A stretch of DNA of 64,000 bases, from positions 1 through 64,000 of the forward strand of contig JBFXJF010000009.1 in NCBI GenBank assembly GCA_050175155.1. Reading direction: 5' to 3'. This DNA comes from JBFXJF01 sp050175155. Lineage in GTDB: Bacteria; Bacillota; Bacilli; Tepidibacillales; Tepidibacillaceae. Shown here piece by piece: positions 16,127 to 24,588 of this stretch. The position numbers and the translations under genes were made by a program. Position 1 is the stretch's first letter. Every line of letters starts with the position of its first letter. The notes under the pieces were generated by a model. The model was not told where the DNA came from. It made no database searches and saw only the letters and a list, made by a program, of their open reading frames with translations.

Positions 16127-17230
16127 TTAATCGTTTATTACTGATATTAATAAATCATCTATTTTACTATTAAATAAATTATTAGTTAATAATTGGTTTT
16201 TACTCGTTATAATCTTCCATTCAGGAATATAAGGTAAATAACCAAATAAATCAATTCCCGTTCCTGAAAAATTGTTTTGCATATCTGTTCCTAGTTTTTT
16301 ATTATGTATAAATACAATCTTCTCAGCTAATGTTTCATAGTTTTCATTTAAAAAATTTTCTAGTATATTCATTGTCACCTTTGTTTTTTCTATGCTTTGA
16401 ATGTCATCTAATATTAACCAAATAATATATTCGCTTTCTTTTAAAGCACCTATTACATATTCATGTAAGGATACTTCTAAATCTATGATTATATAATTAT
16501 AGATTTCAAGTAATTTTATGGATTCAATTAATAGTTTTACATCTTCAATTGTCAAATCAAATATTTCTTCTGCATTAACAAACGATTCTAAGTAATCCAC
16601 CTTTGTTTCGACATCATATTTTTTTAACATTTCAATCTTTGAAACAACTTGATTATTGTTATTCTTAAGATAGTATAGAATTTTAGAAAAATCATATGTC
16701 CCACTACTAGGAAAGAAAACTTCTACCGATGTTATTAATCCAAGAGTAAGATAGAAAACTTTATTACCTTTTAAGGACAATCGTTTAGCAGTATTAACTG
16801 CCAGTGTAGTCTTTCCACTTCCCCCTGTAGCAGAATAAATAGATAATACCTTTGTTTTGTAATCATTATTTATTTTTTTATTCTCTTCTTTAGTTTCTAA
16901 AAACAGTCCTAATACCTGCGATATCAGTCTATTTAGCGGCTGGTATTTATATACCACTGGGTACTGCCATTCCTTATCAATTCTATCTTTCTCAGATAAT
17001 AGAATAATAGTTTTAACATTATTTAACGCTAAATTATCCGATAATAATTGAATATCTATTAATATAATTTCTATATTCGATTGATTAAGTAAGTATTGCT
17101 CTACATTTTCTTTTGTGGAAAAAGATTTTATTGTGAATTTTTTTTCATATTCTGTCTCACGAACATATCTTTTAAATAATTCTATGTATTCAATATCTTT
17201 ATCAGCAATAACTAAATTAGTTCCTCTCAT
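16127..17230 (-). CDS. tadZ: TadZ/CpaE-like ParA-family ATPase with receiver-like N-terminus
   Basis: The 367-residue protein has an N-terminal alpha/beta domain of about 115 residues resembling a degenerate receiver (IEIILIDIQLL), as in TadZ/CpaE, then a MinD/ParA domain with the deviant Walker A SATGGSGKTTLAVN near residue 140 and LEIYNYIIIDLEVSL as the second Asp motif. TadZ places the pilus machine in the cell. The ATG at 17230 follows GGGGGAAGTT. It is the first large gene of the Tad operon and is preceded by a 29-codon open frame and a promoter. Confidence 0.8.
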   Translation of the reverse strand: MRGTNLVIADKDIEYIELFKRYVRETEYEKKFTIKSFSTKENVEQYLLNQSNIEIILIDIQLLSDNLALNNVKTIILLSEKDRIDKEWQYPVVYKYQPLNRLISQVLGLFLETKEENKKINNDYKTKVLSIYSATGGSGKTTLAVNTAKRLSLKGNKVFYLTLGLITSVEVFFPSSGTYDFSKILYYLKNNNNQVVSKIEMLKKYDVETKVDYLESFVNAEEIFDLTIEDVKLLIESIKLLEIYNYIIIDLEVSLHEYVIGALKESEYIIWLILDDIQSIEKTKVTMNILENFLNENYETLAEKIVFIHNKKLGTDMQNNFSGTGIDLFGYLPYIPEWKIITSKNQLLTNNLFNSKIDDLLISVIND

Positions 17231-17243
17231 AACTTCCCCCACT

Positions 17244-17333
17244 TTAAAAAATCTTAGTTATTCCACTAATAATTAAGGTAATTCCTATAACTGCGAAACC
17301 TATACTTATTTGTAACCTTCTTCTAATATTCAT
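17244..17333 (-). CDS. Small single-helix membrane peptide (29 residues) before tadZ
   Basis: The frame starts ATG with a strong SD (TTGGAGAAGGATAC) and encodes MNIRRRLQISIGFAVIGIT followed by a short hydrophobic end, giving one positively anchored membrane helix. It ends 13 bases before the tadZ start. The strong ribosome site and its place between promoter and tadZ support translation. It could be a small Tad component or a coupling leader peptide. I do not recognise a family. Confidence 0.5.
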   Translation of the reverse strand: MNIRRRLQISIGFAVIGITLIISGITKIF

Positions 17334-17373
17334 GTATCCTTCTCCAATTTTGTTATATAATGTATTTTATTTT

Positions 17374-17402
17374 ATAATAAGACATTTTTTGCTATTTGTC
17401 AC
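17374..17402 (-). promoter_or_regulatory. Probable promoter of the Tad operon
   Basis: Minus strand GTGACA (17397-17402) and TATTAT (17374-17379) are 17 bp apart, about 40 bp upstream of the small membrane-peptide start. Confidence 0.45.
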
Positions 17403-17506
17403 TATATTTTCTTTAATTTATTATATTATCCATAATAACCCACTGTTAATTTATGAAATAATAAAAGTTTATTTCTTATTGGCTATAAACATTTCTAATT
17501 GTATGT

Positions 17507-17551
17507 ATAAAAAAAGCCATAGTACTATAATTCATAATAGTATTATGGCTT
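17507..17551 (-). terminator. Intrinsic terminator of the methionine operon
   Basis: On the minus strand AAAGCCATAATACTAT pairs with ATAGTACTATGGCTTT around a short loop and is followed by a run of Ts. It begins 14 bases after the metH stop. A second copy of AAAGCCATAATACT lies directly before the stem. Confidence 0.85.
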
Positions 17552-17564
17552 TAGTATTATGGCT

Positions 17565-19952
17565 TTAGTTAGAAAATACTTTTTTTGCTATCCTAACAGC
17601 TTCTTGTGCATCTTTAGCGTAATAATCGGCCTTAATCATATCTGAATATTCTTGATTAAGAACCGCCCCTCCGACTATAATTTTGCTTTCTATTCCACTA
17701 TCTTTAAGTACCTTAATTGTTAGCTCCATATTTCTTACTGTTGTAGTCATCAGTGCACTAAGACCTATTAATTTTACATTTGACTCCTTAGCTGTTTTAA
17801 CAATTAATTCTATTGGAACATCTTTTCCGAGATCGATTATTTCAAATCCATAGTTTTCAAGAATAACTTTGACGATATTTTTACCAATATCGTGGATATC
17901 ACCTTTCACAGTGGCCAAGATAATCTTCTCTTTACTCAACTCACTTTGTCCATTACGTTGTATACTCTCTTTTATTACTTCAAAGGATTTTTTTACCGTT
18001 TCAGCTGATTGGATAAGCTGGGGCAAGAATATTTCCTCTTTTTCATACTTTTTTCCTACTATATCTAATGCTGGTATCAAGTGCTCATTTACGATATCCA
18101 TCCCACTTATCTGTGTTAAAAGTTCTTTTGTTTTTACCGCAGATTCTTCTTTTAACCCTTTAATTATAATATCGATCAAACTTTTTTCTAAATTTTTATC
18201 GACAATAACTTCTATTTGCTTGTCCTTTGATTCGAAAAAGTTTTTTATATAATTATTTGCTTCTTTATCCTCGTTAACGAGAACCCTAAAAGCATTAATC
18301 GTGTCTATTATAATGTTATCATTTGGATTAATAATCGGTGCATCTAAACCTTGTGTAAGTGCCATAATCAAATATGTTTGATTTAATAGCCCCCTATTCG
18401 GAAGTCCAAAAGAAACATTACTAACACCTAGGGTTGTCATTACTCCGAACTCTTCTTTGATAATTCTAATTGCTTTTATAGTTTCAATAACCTCTTCCTG
18501 TTGAGCAGATGCCGTTAAAACAAGACAATCAATCAATATATTCTCTTTTGGTATTCCATATTCTTGAGCCGTATTTATTATTTTCCTAGCAATATCCACT
18601 CTTTCTTCGGCTCTAGCTGGTATTCCTTTTTCGTCTAATGTTAAGCCTATTACACACGCACCATATTTTTTAACAATAGGAAATATTTCATCCATTACTT
18701 CTTTCTTACCATTAACTGAGTTAATTATAGGCTTCCCATTGTAAATCCTTGCTGCAGCTTCAATAACTCTTGAACTTGAACTATCAATTTGAAGTGGTAA
18801 ATTAATAATTGATTGTATTTCTTTAATAACATTTACCATGACTTGTTCTTCGTCGATTTCTGGTAATCCTACATTTACATCTAGTATATCGGCCCCAGCT
18901 TCCTGCTGATTAATAGCCTCAGTTAAAATGTAATCAATGTTACCAGTCTTTAAAGCTTCCTTGAATTTCTTTTTACCTGTTGGATTTATTCGCTCACCTA
19001 TAATCTTAATTTCCTTACCTAAAATCACGGTTTTTGTAGCTGAACAAACAGCAGTATAACCCTTATGTTCAACTCTTCTTGGCTTTAAATCCTTTAAAAC
19101 CTTAACTATTTCTTTAATAAATTTATCATTAGTTCCACAACAACCCCCAAGAATTCTAACACCCTTTACTGCCATTTCCTTAATATAAAATCCATATTCT
19201 TCAGGTGTAATATCGTAGATAGTTTTATCATCTTTAATTCTCGGAAGTCCAGCATTAGGCTGGACTATGACTGGAATAGAAGAATATTTAAGAACTTCTT
19301 CAACTATTGGAATTAATTCCTTTGGCCCAAGTGAACAGTTAACGCCTAAAGCGTTAACACCCAACCCTTCTAATAAAGTAACCATTGTTAAGGGGTCAGT
19401 CCCTGTAAAAGTTCTACCGTCATCAGTAAATGTCATGGTACAGATAATAGGTAAATTGCTGTTCTCTTTAGCTGCTAGAACTGCCGCTTTAGCTTCATAC
19501 AAATCTGAAATAGTTTCGATAAGAACTAGATCAACACCAGCTTTTACACCAGCTAATACCTGTCTTTTAAAAATATCATACGCATCTGAGAAAGATAATA
19601 TGCCCATTGGTTCAAGTAAAACTCCAATTGGTCCCATGTCTAGCGCAATATATTTATCACCCTTAACTTGTTTAGCTAGTTTAACTGCTTGATTAATTAC
19701 ATCCTCAACAGTATATGATGTATCAATAAGCTTTAATTCATTGGCACCAAAAGTGTTAGTTAGGATTACTTTTGCACCAGCATCAACATATTTTTGATGA
19801 ATTCCAATAATTGTCTCAGGATTAGTGAAATTAAATGTTTCTGGAAGTTCACCAACCTCAAGTCCACTTTCTTGCAACATAGTTCCCATGGCACCATCAA
19901 AAATTAAAAAATCATCGCCTGATAAAAATTCGAGTATTTCTTTATTTGCCAC
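17565..19952 (-). CDS. metH: Cobalamin-dependent methionine synthase, without reactivation domain
   Basis: The 795-residue protein has three of the four MetH modules: the homocysteine domain (GVNCSLGP and GGCCGTND, the three zinc cysteines), the pterin domain (GERINPTGKK, then DILDVNVG), and the cap plus B12 domain with VKGDIHDIGKN (the cobalt-ligand histidine) and GGAVL. The C-terminal SAM-dependent activation domain is missing, but a separate gene directly upstream encodes it. It transfers methyl from methyl-tetrahydrofolate to homocysteine. The GTG start overlaps the activation gene. It is the last gene of the SAM-riboswitch operon. Confidence 0.93.
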   Translation of the reverse strand: MANKEILEFLSGDDFLIFDGAMGTMLQESGLEVGELPETFNFTNPETIIGIHQKYVDAGAKVILTNTFGANELKLIDTSYTVEDVINQAVKLAKQVKGDKYIALDMGPIGVLLEPMGILSFSDAYDIFKRQVLAGVKAGVDLVLIETISDLYEAKAAVLAAKENSNLPIICTMTFTDDGRTFTGTDPLTMVTLLEGLGVNALGVNCSLGPKELIPIVEEVLKYSSIPVIVQPNAGLPRIKDDKTIYDITPEEYGFYIKEMAVKGVRILGGCCGTNDKFIKEIVKVLKDLKPRRVEHKGYTAVCSATKTVILGKEIKIIGERINPTGKKKFKEALKTGNIDYILTEAINQQEAGADILDVNVGLPEIDEEQVMVNVIKEIQSIINLPLQIDSSSSRVIEAAARIYNGKPIINSVNGKKEVMDEIFPIVKKYGACVIGLTLDEKGIPARAEERVDIARKIINTAQEYGIPKENILIDCLVLTASAQQEEVIETIKAIRIIKEEFGVMTTLGVSNVSFGLPNRGLLNQTYLIMALTQGLDAPIINPNDNIIIDTINAFRVLVNEDKEANNYIKNFFESKDKQIEVIVDKNLEKSLIDIIIKGLKEESAVKTKELLTQISGMDIVNEHLIPALDIVGKKYEKEEIFLPQLIQSAETVKKSFEVIKESIQRNGQSELSKEKIILATVKGDIHDIGKNIVKVILENYGFEIIDLGKDVPIELIVKTAKESNVKLIGLSALMTTTVRNMELTIKVLKDSGIESKIIVGGAVLNQEYSDMIKADYYAKDAQEAVRIAKKVFSN

Positions 19953-20610
19953 AGTATTTACCCTCTTTCACGAATTTGCAGGTTTTATATTTTAAACAAT
20001 TATTACATGCAGGATGTTTTCTAGTTATCTTCTTATCCTGAAACCCAATAATCGCAGTTATCGATTTTCTGGGCAATAAGATATAATTTTCTGTAGCTGT
20101 AAGACCTATCTTTTTGTTGGCTTCTAAAATACTAATTATATTTTTTTGAATATTTATTGAAAAATCACCGTATCCTGGGCTATATCTATATGTAATAGCT
20201 AAATCCTCTTCCGTAGCCTTCTCTTTAATTTTTTCTTGGATTTCGTCAGTATAACTCTCGATAGCGGTTGTAGCACAAGAATCTAGAATAAGTGCTTTTG
20301 TTAGGTTAATTTTTTGATAATATTTTATTTTACTTTCTATCATGTTTCCAAGAGTAGTTGCCATAACTGCACATTTATTTGAGTCTTGGAGATGTTTCTT
20401 TATATCCTCACCTTTAAAAATCACACTAGTTCCCTTTAAATTAATTTCATCGTTAGTTTTTATTACTTGATATATTTTGAAGGTCGACTTTGGTTGTATA
20501 TATAATTTTATTTCTTCAATAGTTTCCTCTATTAATAAATCCAATGAGTCATCTACATATTGATCTTTATGGCCCAAATATCTTAGTACTTCTTTTTTAT
20601 CAATATACAA
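19942..20610 (-). CDS. Stand-alone methionine synthase activation-domain protein
   Basis: The 222-residue protein resembles the MetH activation domain: after an N-terminal helical part come ATTLGNMIESKIKYYQ, LDSCATTAIESYTDE and RYSPGYGDFSI, the SAM-binding RxxPGYG region. The C-terminus CNNCLKYKTCKFVKEGKYC carries five cysteines in a pattern seen in these split proteins. It should re-methylate oxidised cobalamin in the adjoining MetH, which lacks this domain. The TTG start follows GGGAGATCAC. The overlap with metH supports a 1:1 complex. Confidence 0.85.
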   Translation of the reverse strand: MYIDKKEVLRYLGHKDQYVDDSLDLLIEETIEEIKLYIQPKSTFKIYQVIKTNDEINLKGTSVIFKGEDIKKHLQDSNKCAVMATTLGNMIESKIKYYQKINLTKALILDSCATTAIESYTDEIQEKIKEKATEEDLAITYRYSPGYGDFSINIQKNIISILEANKKIGLTATENYILLPRKSITAIIGFQDKKITRKHPACNNCLKYKTCKFVKEGKYCGK

Positions 20611-20623
20611 GTGATCTCCCTCT

Positions 20624-21538
20624 TTAAAAATTATTTTTAGAATTTTTATTACTGTTCAATGCACTTACAATTGATGCTATATTACCACTTATTCTCCTTG
20701 CTACTTCAGGATTATTCATTGTATAAATGTGAATTCCATCAATACCAGAAGACAATAAATCTATTATCTGTTCAGTAGCATATGCAATCCCTGCATCCAT
20801 TAATGCTTCAGAATTACTTTCATATTCGTCCATTATTTTAGTAAATTTCCTTGGAAGGGAAGCACCACAAAGAGTAGCAATTCTATTTATTTGTTTTTTA
20901 TTAATTACAGGCATAATACCAGCCTGAATAGGAACATTAATACCTTTTTTATCTACTCTTTCTTTAAAGTCATAGAACAAACTATTATCAAAAAACAACT
21001 GACTGACTAGAAAACTAGTTCCAATATCAACTTTTTCTTTTAAATAGATTATCTCTTTTTCAATGTCTCTAGTTTCAATATGTCCTTCAGGGTAACATGT
21101 TCCACCTACACAAAATTTATCATCGTAATCATTAATGTGATTAACCAAGTCTTTTGCATATTTAAAATGCAAATTTTCTATAAGTTCAATGTTCTCACCT
21201 TGGGGAAAGTCTCCCCTTAATGCAAGAATATTCTCAATATTATTTTTACTTAACTCATCTAATATTTTATTTATTATCTCTTTCGTAGAAGTTATGCTAG
21301 TTAAGTGAGCTAAAGCCTCAATATTGCAAGTGTTTTTAATATATGAAGCAATTTCGATAGTTTTATTATTATTTAAGGTTCCTCCTGCCCCATATGTAAC
21401 ACTTATATAGTCAGGTTTTAATGGTATTAGTTCGTCTATTGTCTTATAAATAGTATCAATAGAGGAATCCTTCTTTGGAGGAAATATTTCAAAAGAAATA
21501 ACAGGCTTCTTTTTTGAGAATATATCTTTAATTTTCAT
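20624..21538 (-). CDS. metF: Methylenetetrahydrofolate reductase
   Basis: The 304-residue protein is a typical FAD-dependent TIM barrel of this family: ISFEIFPPKKD near the N-terminus (catalytic E), ALRGDFPQG (folate/FAD loop), and IQAGIMPVINKKQ. It makes the methyl-tetrahydrofolate used by MetH, two genes downstream. It begins 25 bases after the UPF0280 gene. The zinc-finger MetV partner of some Clostridia is not beside it. Confidence 0.92.
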   Translation of the reverse strand: MKIKDIFSKKKPVISFEIFPPKKDSSIDTIYKTIDELIPLKPDYISVTYGAGGTLNNNKTIEIASYIKNTCNIEALAHLTSITSTKEIINKILDELSKNNIENILALRGDFPQGENIELIENLHFKYAKDLVNHINDYDDKFCVGGTCYPEGHIETRDIEKEIIYLKEKVDIGTSFLVSQLFFDNSLFYDFKERVDKKGINVPIQAGIMPVINKKQINRIATLCGASLPRKFTKIMDEYESNSEALMDAGIAYATEQIIDLLSSGIDGIHIYTMNNPEVARRISGNIASIVSALNSNKNSKNNF

Positions 21539-21562
21539 TTGACTCTCCTCTTATACTTTATT

Positions 21563-22282
21563 TTATCTAGTTAACTCTATGTTTCCCCATACACCTAATT
21601 TATCTTCAATAATCACTAGAATTCCCTCTACCCCTTTTATTGAGCTTCCATAATCAATTCCAGTATTTATATCATTGACTGTTTTTACAATGTTACCAAC
21701 TGCAGTTGCTACTGCATCAGCTAGTAGTGTATCCTTCGAAAGAATTACTACCGCATCTGCATTGCCAAAACTTAAAGAATGACCAACTGTGCCTGCAGAT
21801 GTACAAATTCCTAATGGCATTCTTTCCTTTTTAATAATTATAGCAAGTTTATCTGAAAAAAGAGAGTTGCCAGCTGAAATAAGTACACTTCTCTCTTTTT
21901 TAGAGTTTATAAATATATCCCCACCATTTTCAACTATTATCTCGTTACTTGATTTTAGCAATGCATTCCCCACATAATGTGCCATAGCGCCTGCGACACT
22001 TGCCATCGGTCCTACTTGTGCCATTTCCCCAGCCCATGCCATGTGCTTCACAATATCGGGAGAGTTACTATCTACTTCTATAGGAATAAGACTCTTCTTA
22101 AAGAGTGGATTTTTACTAATATAATCAATAATTTGTTGCCTATAGATGAGAACATGTCTTCTAGTTTCAATTTCTAAGTTTGTATATGCTGATACATGTA
22201 AATCAGTCTCTTCCTCGACAACAGTAAAATTAATTAAACCTTGAGGTTTCATCGACTTTCTATAAATTCTTTCTTGGTACAT
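21563..22282 (-). CDS. UPF0280-family protein linked to homocysteine synthesis
   Basis: The 239-residue protein matches UPF0280 (COG2122, an ApbE-like fold): HMAWAGEMAQVGPMASVAGA and GNADAVVILSKDTLLADAVA are the characteristic glycine/alanine-rich segments. In Methanosarcina a member of this family works with the COG1900 protein and its ferredoxin in making homocysteine from aspartate semialdehyde and a sulfur source. The same three genes lie together here under one riboswitch, which supports the same role. The chemistry this protein performs is not established. Confidence 0.8.
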   Translation of the reverse strand: MYQERIYRKSMKPQGLINFTVVEEETDLHVSAYTNLEIETRRHVLIYRQQIIDYISKNPLFKKSLIPIEVDSNSPDIVKHMAWAGEMAQVGPMASVAGAMAHYVGNALLKSSNEIIVENGGDIFINSKKERSVLISAGNSLFSDKLAIIIKKERMPLGICTSAGTVGHSLSFGNADAVVILSKDTLLADAVATAVGNIVKTVNDINTGIDYGSSIKGVEGILVIIEDKLGVWGNIELTR

Positions 22283-22289
22283 GTTAATA

Positions 22290-22481
22290 TTAACTTACTT
22301 TCATAATAACATTTAATGGGCATGCCATCACACAAAGACCACAATTTATACACTTACTAGCATCATATTCTAACATCCACGTATTACTGTCAAGAGTCAA
22401 AGCTCCTGTTGTACAAGCTGCAGTACATATACCACAATGAACGCACTCTTTCTTATTTATTGATATAATTTCTTTACTCAT
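22290..22481 (-). CDS. Two-cluster 4Fe-4S ferredoxin of the homocysteine pathway
   Basis: The 63-residue protein holds two classical cluster motifs, CVHCGICTAAC and CINCGLCVMACP. It overlaps the end of the COG1900 gene by eight bases. In archaea this ferredoxin-like domain is needed with the COG1900 protein for homocysteine formation, probably as the electron donor for the reductive step. Confidence 0.9.
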   Translation of the reverse strand: MSKEIISINKKECVHCGICTAACTTGALTLDSNTWMLEYDASKCINCGLCVMACPLNVIMKVS

Positions 22482-23664
22482 AGTTGTTCACCTTATCTTT
22501 CTTCTCATAATCACAAACCTCTAAAGACTTAAGTCCATTATTTCTTACAGGAAATTTTTGAATAGGTTCTTGTAGCATGAATTCGCCATTGGTTATTAAT
22601 TCCTTTAATTTATTAGCTATTTCTCTTGATTTATATAGGCTAGACAATGTATTGGTCCTTATGTTCTTACCATTAATTTCCACAAAACCACTTCTTAGTT
22701 GTTCATAATTAACTTTACAAACAACTGGTCTTTCTCTTCTTTGAACACTATAATCAAAAACACTTGTATAGATATCTTTATTTTCTATAATCACGTGTCT
22801 AAGCATTTCTTCATCTAAAATAGGAATAGGTATGCCAATACCTACATACATTGATGCACCATAATTTTCAATTACCGCAGGCTTAATATAATTTGTATTC
22901 ATCATTCTTAAATCTCCGATAACGGCGAGAGTAGCAGCAGGTCCTAATGGTATACCTTTTTCGCTTCTCTCTCTTGAAGTATTAAATTGTGTCCCCTGCC
23001 AAGATATAAAACCTTGGGCACCACCAATAAATATTCTTGTACCAATCCCTATTGTTCGATAATAAGGATCATTAACCAATGGACTAAGCTCACCTGATGT
23101 GCAATAGGTTATATTATCCATATTCGGGTTCAAAATTCCCATATATGTATACAATGTCTTATTTGAACTGTTTGTAGCAGCCGCATAATTTTGATAACAA
23201 TTTCTTGGACTAAAGAGATATGCCTCATTTATAGAATCTAAAGTAATAGAAGTATCAATCTCCTTACGAGGATAACAGTCAGTTCCGTTTGATGATGCCT
23301 TTAAGTGTACAGGTTTTCCATCAATTAAGTCACAAATTACGTGAGAACCTGCGTATTTAATTCCATCTCTTTCCGAAGGTTCTGTTGCCCCGATATAAGT
23401 ATCGACAGCTGCTAGTCCCGAATATGCCGAAACACCATTAAGAGTAATTTTCTCCATCCTGATTGGAGGATCTGAATGCCCGAAATTTAAGAATGCACCA
23501 GAAGAACACATTGGACTAAAAGTAGCAGTTGTTACGACATCAACCTCTTTTAATGTTTGTTCAATTCCTTTTTCCTTAACAATTGATATAATTTCCTCAG
23601 CTGTTACTACAACTGCTTTTCCCTCTTTTATCCTATTATTGATCTCTTCATATGACTTTCTCAC
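22474..23664 (-). CDS. Homocysteine biosynthesis protein (COG1900/DUF39)
   Basis: The 396-residue protein matches DUF39: TATFSPMCSSGAFLNFGHSD holds a likely sulfur-handling cysteine, followed by GATEPSERDGIKYAGSHVIC, GGAQGFISWQGTQFN and GIGIPIPILDE. Family members in methanogens and anaerobic bacteria make homocysteine from aspartate semialdehyde using sulfide-level sulfur, bypassing O-acetylhomoserine. The GTG start follows GGAGGTTTTCCCTAAA, and the gene is the first one behind the SAM-I riboswitch. Confidence 0.88.
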   Translation of the reverse strand: MRKSYEEINNRIKEGKAVVVTAEEIISIVKEKGIEQTLKEVDVVTTATFSPMCSSGAFLNFGHSDPPIRMEKITLNGVSAYSGLAAVDTYIGATEPSERDGIKYAGSHVICDLIDGKPVHLKASSNGTDCYPRKEIDTSITLDSINEAYLFSPRNCYQNYAAATNSSNKTLYTYMGILNPNMDNITYCTSGELSPLVNDPYYRTIGIGTRIFIGGAQGFISWQGTQFNTSRERSEKGIPLGPAATLAVIGDLRMMNTNYIKPAVIENYGASMYVGIGIPIPILDEEMLRHVIIENKDIYTSVFDYSVQRRERPVVCKVNYEQLRSGFVEINGKNIRTNTLSSLYKSREIANKLKELITNGEFMLQEPIQKFPVRNNGLKSLEVCDYEKKDKVNNYE

Positions 23665-23706
23665 TTTAGGGAAAACCTCCTTTTACCTTATGTAAAAAAA
23701 ATAAAA

Positions 23707-23730
23707 GACCTAAAGGATATCCTTTAGGTC
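23707..23730 (-). terminator. Intrinsic terminator of the SAM riboswitch
   Basis: A perfect 12-bp palindrome GACCTAAAGGAT/ATCCTTTAGGTC is followed on the minus strand by TTTTATTTTTTTT. It lies between the SAM-I aptamer and the DUF39 gene and should form when SAM is bound. Confidence 0.93.
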
Positions 23731-23748
23731 AAAATTACCTTTGATATC

Positions 23749-23853
23749 CTTATCTTTCAGCTTTTAGCTGTAGGATTTAGCACCACATATAGTTAAAAAA
23801 CTATAACGGTTGCTGGGTTTCATCGGGCCAGTCCCTCCACCACTCACAATAAG
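23749..23853 (-). promoter_or_regulatory. SAM-I (S-box) riboswitch
   Basis: The minus strand shows the complete S-box consensus: CTTATTGTGAGTGGTGGAGG at the 5' side, then ACTGGCCCGATGAAACC, CAGCAACC, a variable hairpin, GGTGCTAAATCC, and closing GAAAGATAAG that pairs with CTTAT. It turns off the homocysteine and methionine genes when SAM is plentiful. Confidence 0.97.
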
Positions 23854-23890
23854 GTTAAATGAGTTTCTATTTAATTATTAATTAAAATAA

Positions 23891-23919
23891 ATATTACATT
23901 ATTGATAATTATATGTCAA
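23891..23919 (-). promoter_or_regulatory. Sigma-A promoter of the methionine operon
   Basis: Minus strand TTGACA (23914-23919) and TAATAT (23891-23896) are exactly 17 bp apart, about 40 bp upstream of the SAM-I aptamer. Confidence 0.8.
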
Positions 23920-23933
23920 TAGTGTGAATTTTA

Positions 23934-24584
23934 TTATGAATTCTTTTTCAATTCCTTAATTGCCGTTTCACGATTCTCACTACCAAAAACATATGATCCA
24001 GCAACCAAAATGTTTGCTCCAGCTTCAACTACTTTTTTATAAGTATGATTATTAATCCCGCCATCAACTTGAATATCAATCTTTAGACCACTATAGTTAA
24101 TCGTTTGCCGCAATTCTTTTATCTTAGATAAAACATTTGGTATAAAAGTCTGTCCAGCATATCCAGGATTAACCGTCATCAATAAAACCATATCTAAATC
24201 TTTAAGAATATAATCCAATACATTTAATGGAGTTGCAGGATTTAACGCGACAGCAACTTTAACCCCTGAATTCTTTATTAGGTAAATGGTTCTATGTAAA
24301 TGTTGTGTCACCTCAGCATGTATTGAGATTATATCAGCTCCACTTTTTATAAAATTCTCAATATGCTTGTCGGGTTGTTCAACCATTAAATGTACATCTA
24401 ATGGTAGTTTTGTGATAGGTCTTATCGACTCCACTACTAAAGGTCCAATTGTAATACTAGGAACAAAATGTCCATCCATGACATCTACATGAATTAAATC
24501 TGCCCCAGCTTTAGTTATGGATTTTATTTCCTCCCCTAATATAGAAAAGTTAGCTGATAAAATTGATGGTGCGATTTTTACCAC
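23934..24584 (-). CDS. rpe: Ribulose-phosphate 3-epimerase
   Basis: The 216-residue TIM barrel has the family metal and substrate motifs: IAPSILSANFS, HVDVMDGHFVPSITIG, HLMVEQP, MTVNPGYAGQTFIP and VDGGIN. It interconverts ribulose-5-phosphate and xylulose-5-phosphate. The GTG start follows GGAGGTAATTTT. It is the last gene of the core operon and follows rsgA by four bases. Confidence 0.95.
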   Translation of the reverse strand: MVKIAPSILSANFSILGEEIKSITKAGADLIHVDVMDGHFVPSITIGPLVVESIRPITKLPLDVHLMVEQPDKHIENFIKSGADIISIHAEVTQHLHRTIYLIKNSGVKVAVALNPATPLNVLDYILKDLDMVLLMTVNPGYAGQTFIPNVLSKIKELRQTINYSGLKIDIQVDGGINNHTYKKVVEAGANILVAGSYVFGSENRETAIKELKKNS

Positions 24585-24588
24585 AAAA

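Noticed and set aside
17332..17568. 78-codon plus-strand frame opposite the Tad promoter and metH terminator
   Set aside because: It covers a promoter and a terminator for minus-strand genes, lacks an SD, and is chance sequence in an AT-rich gap.
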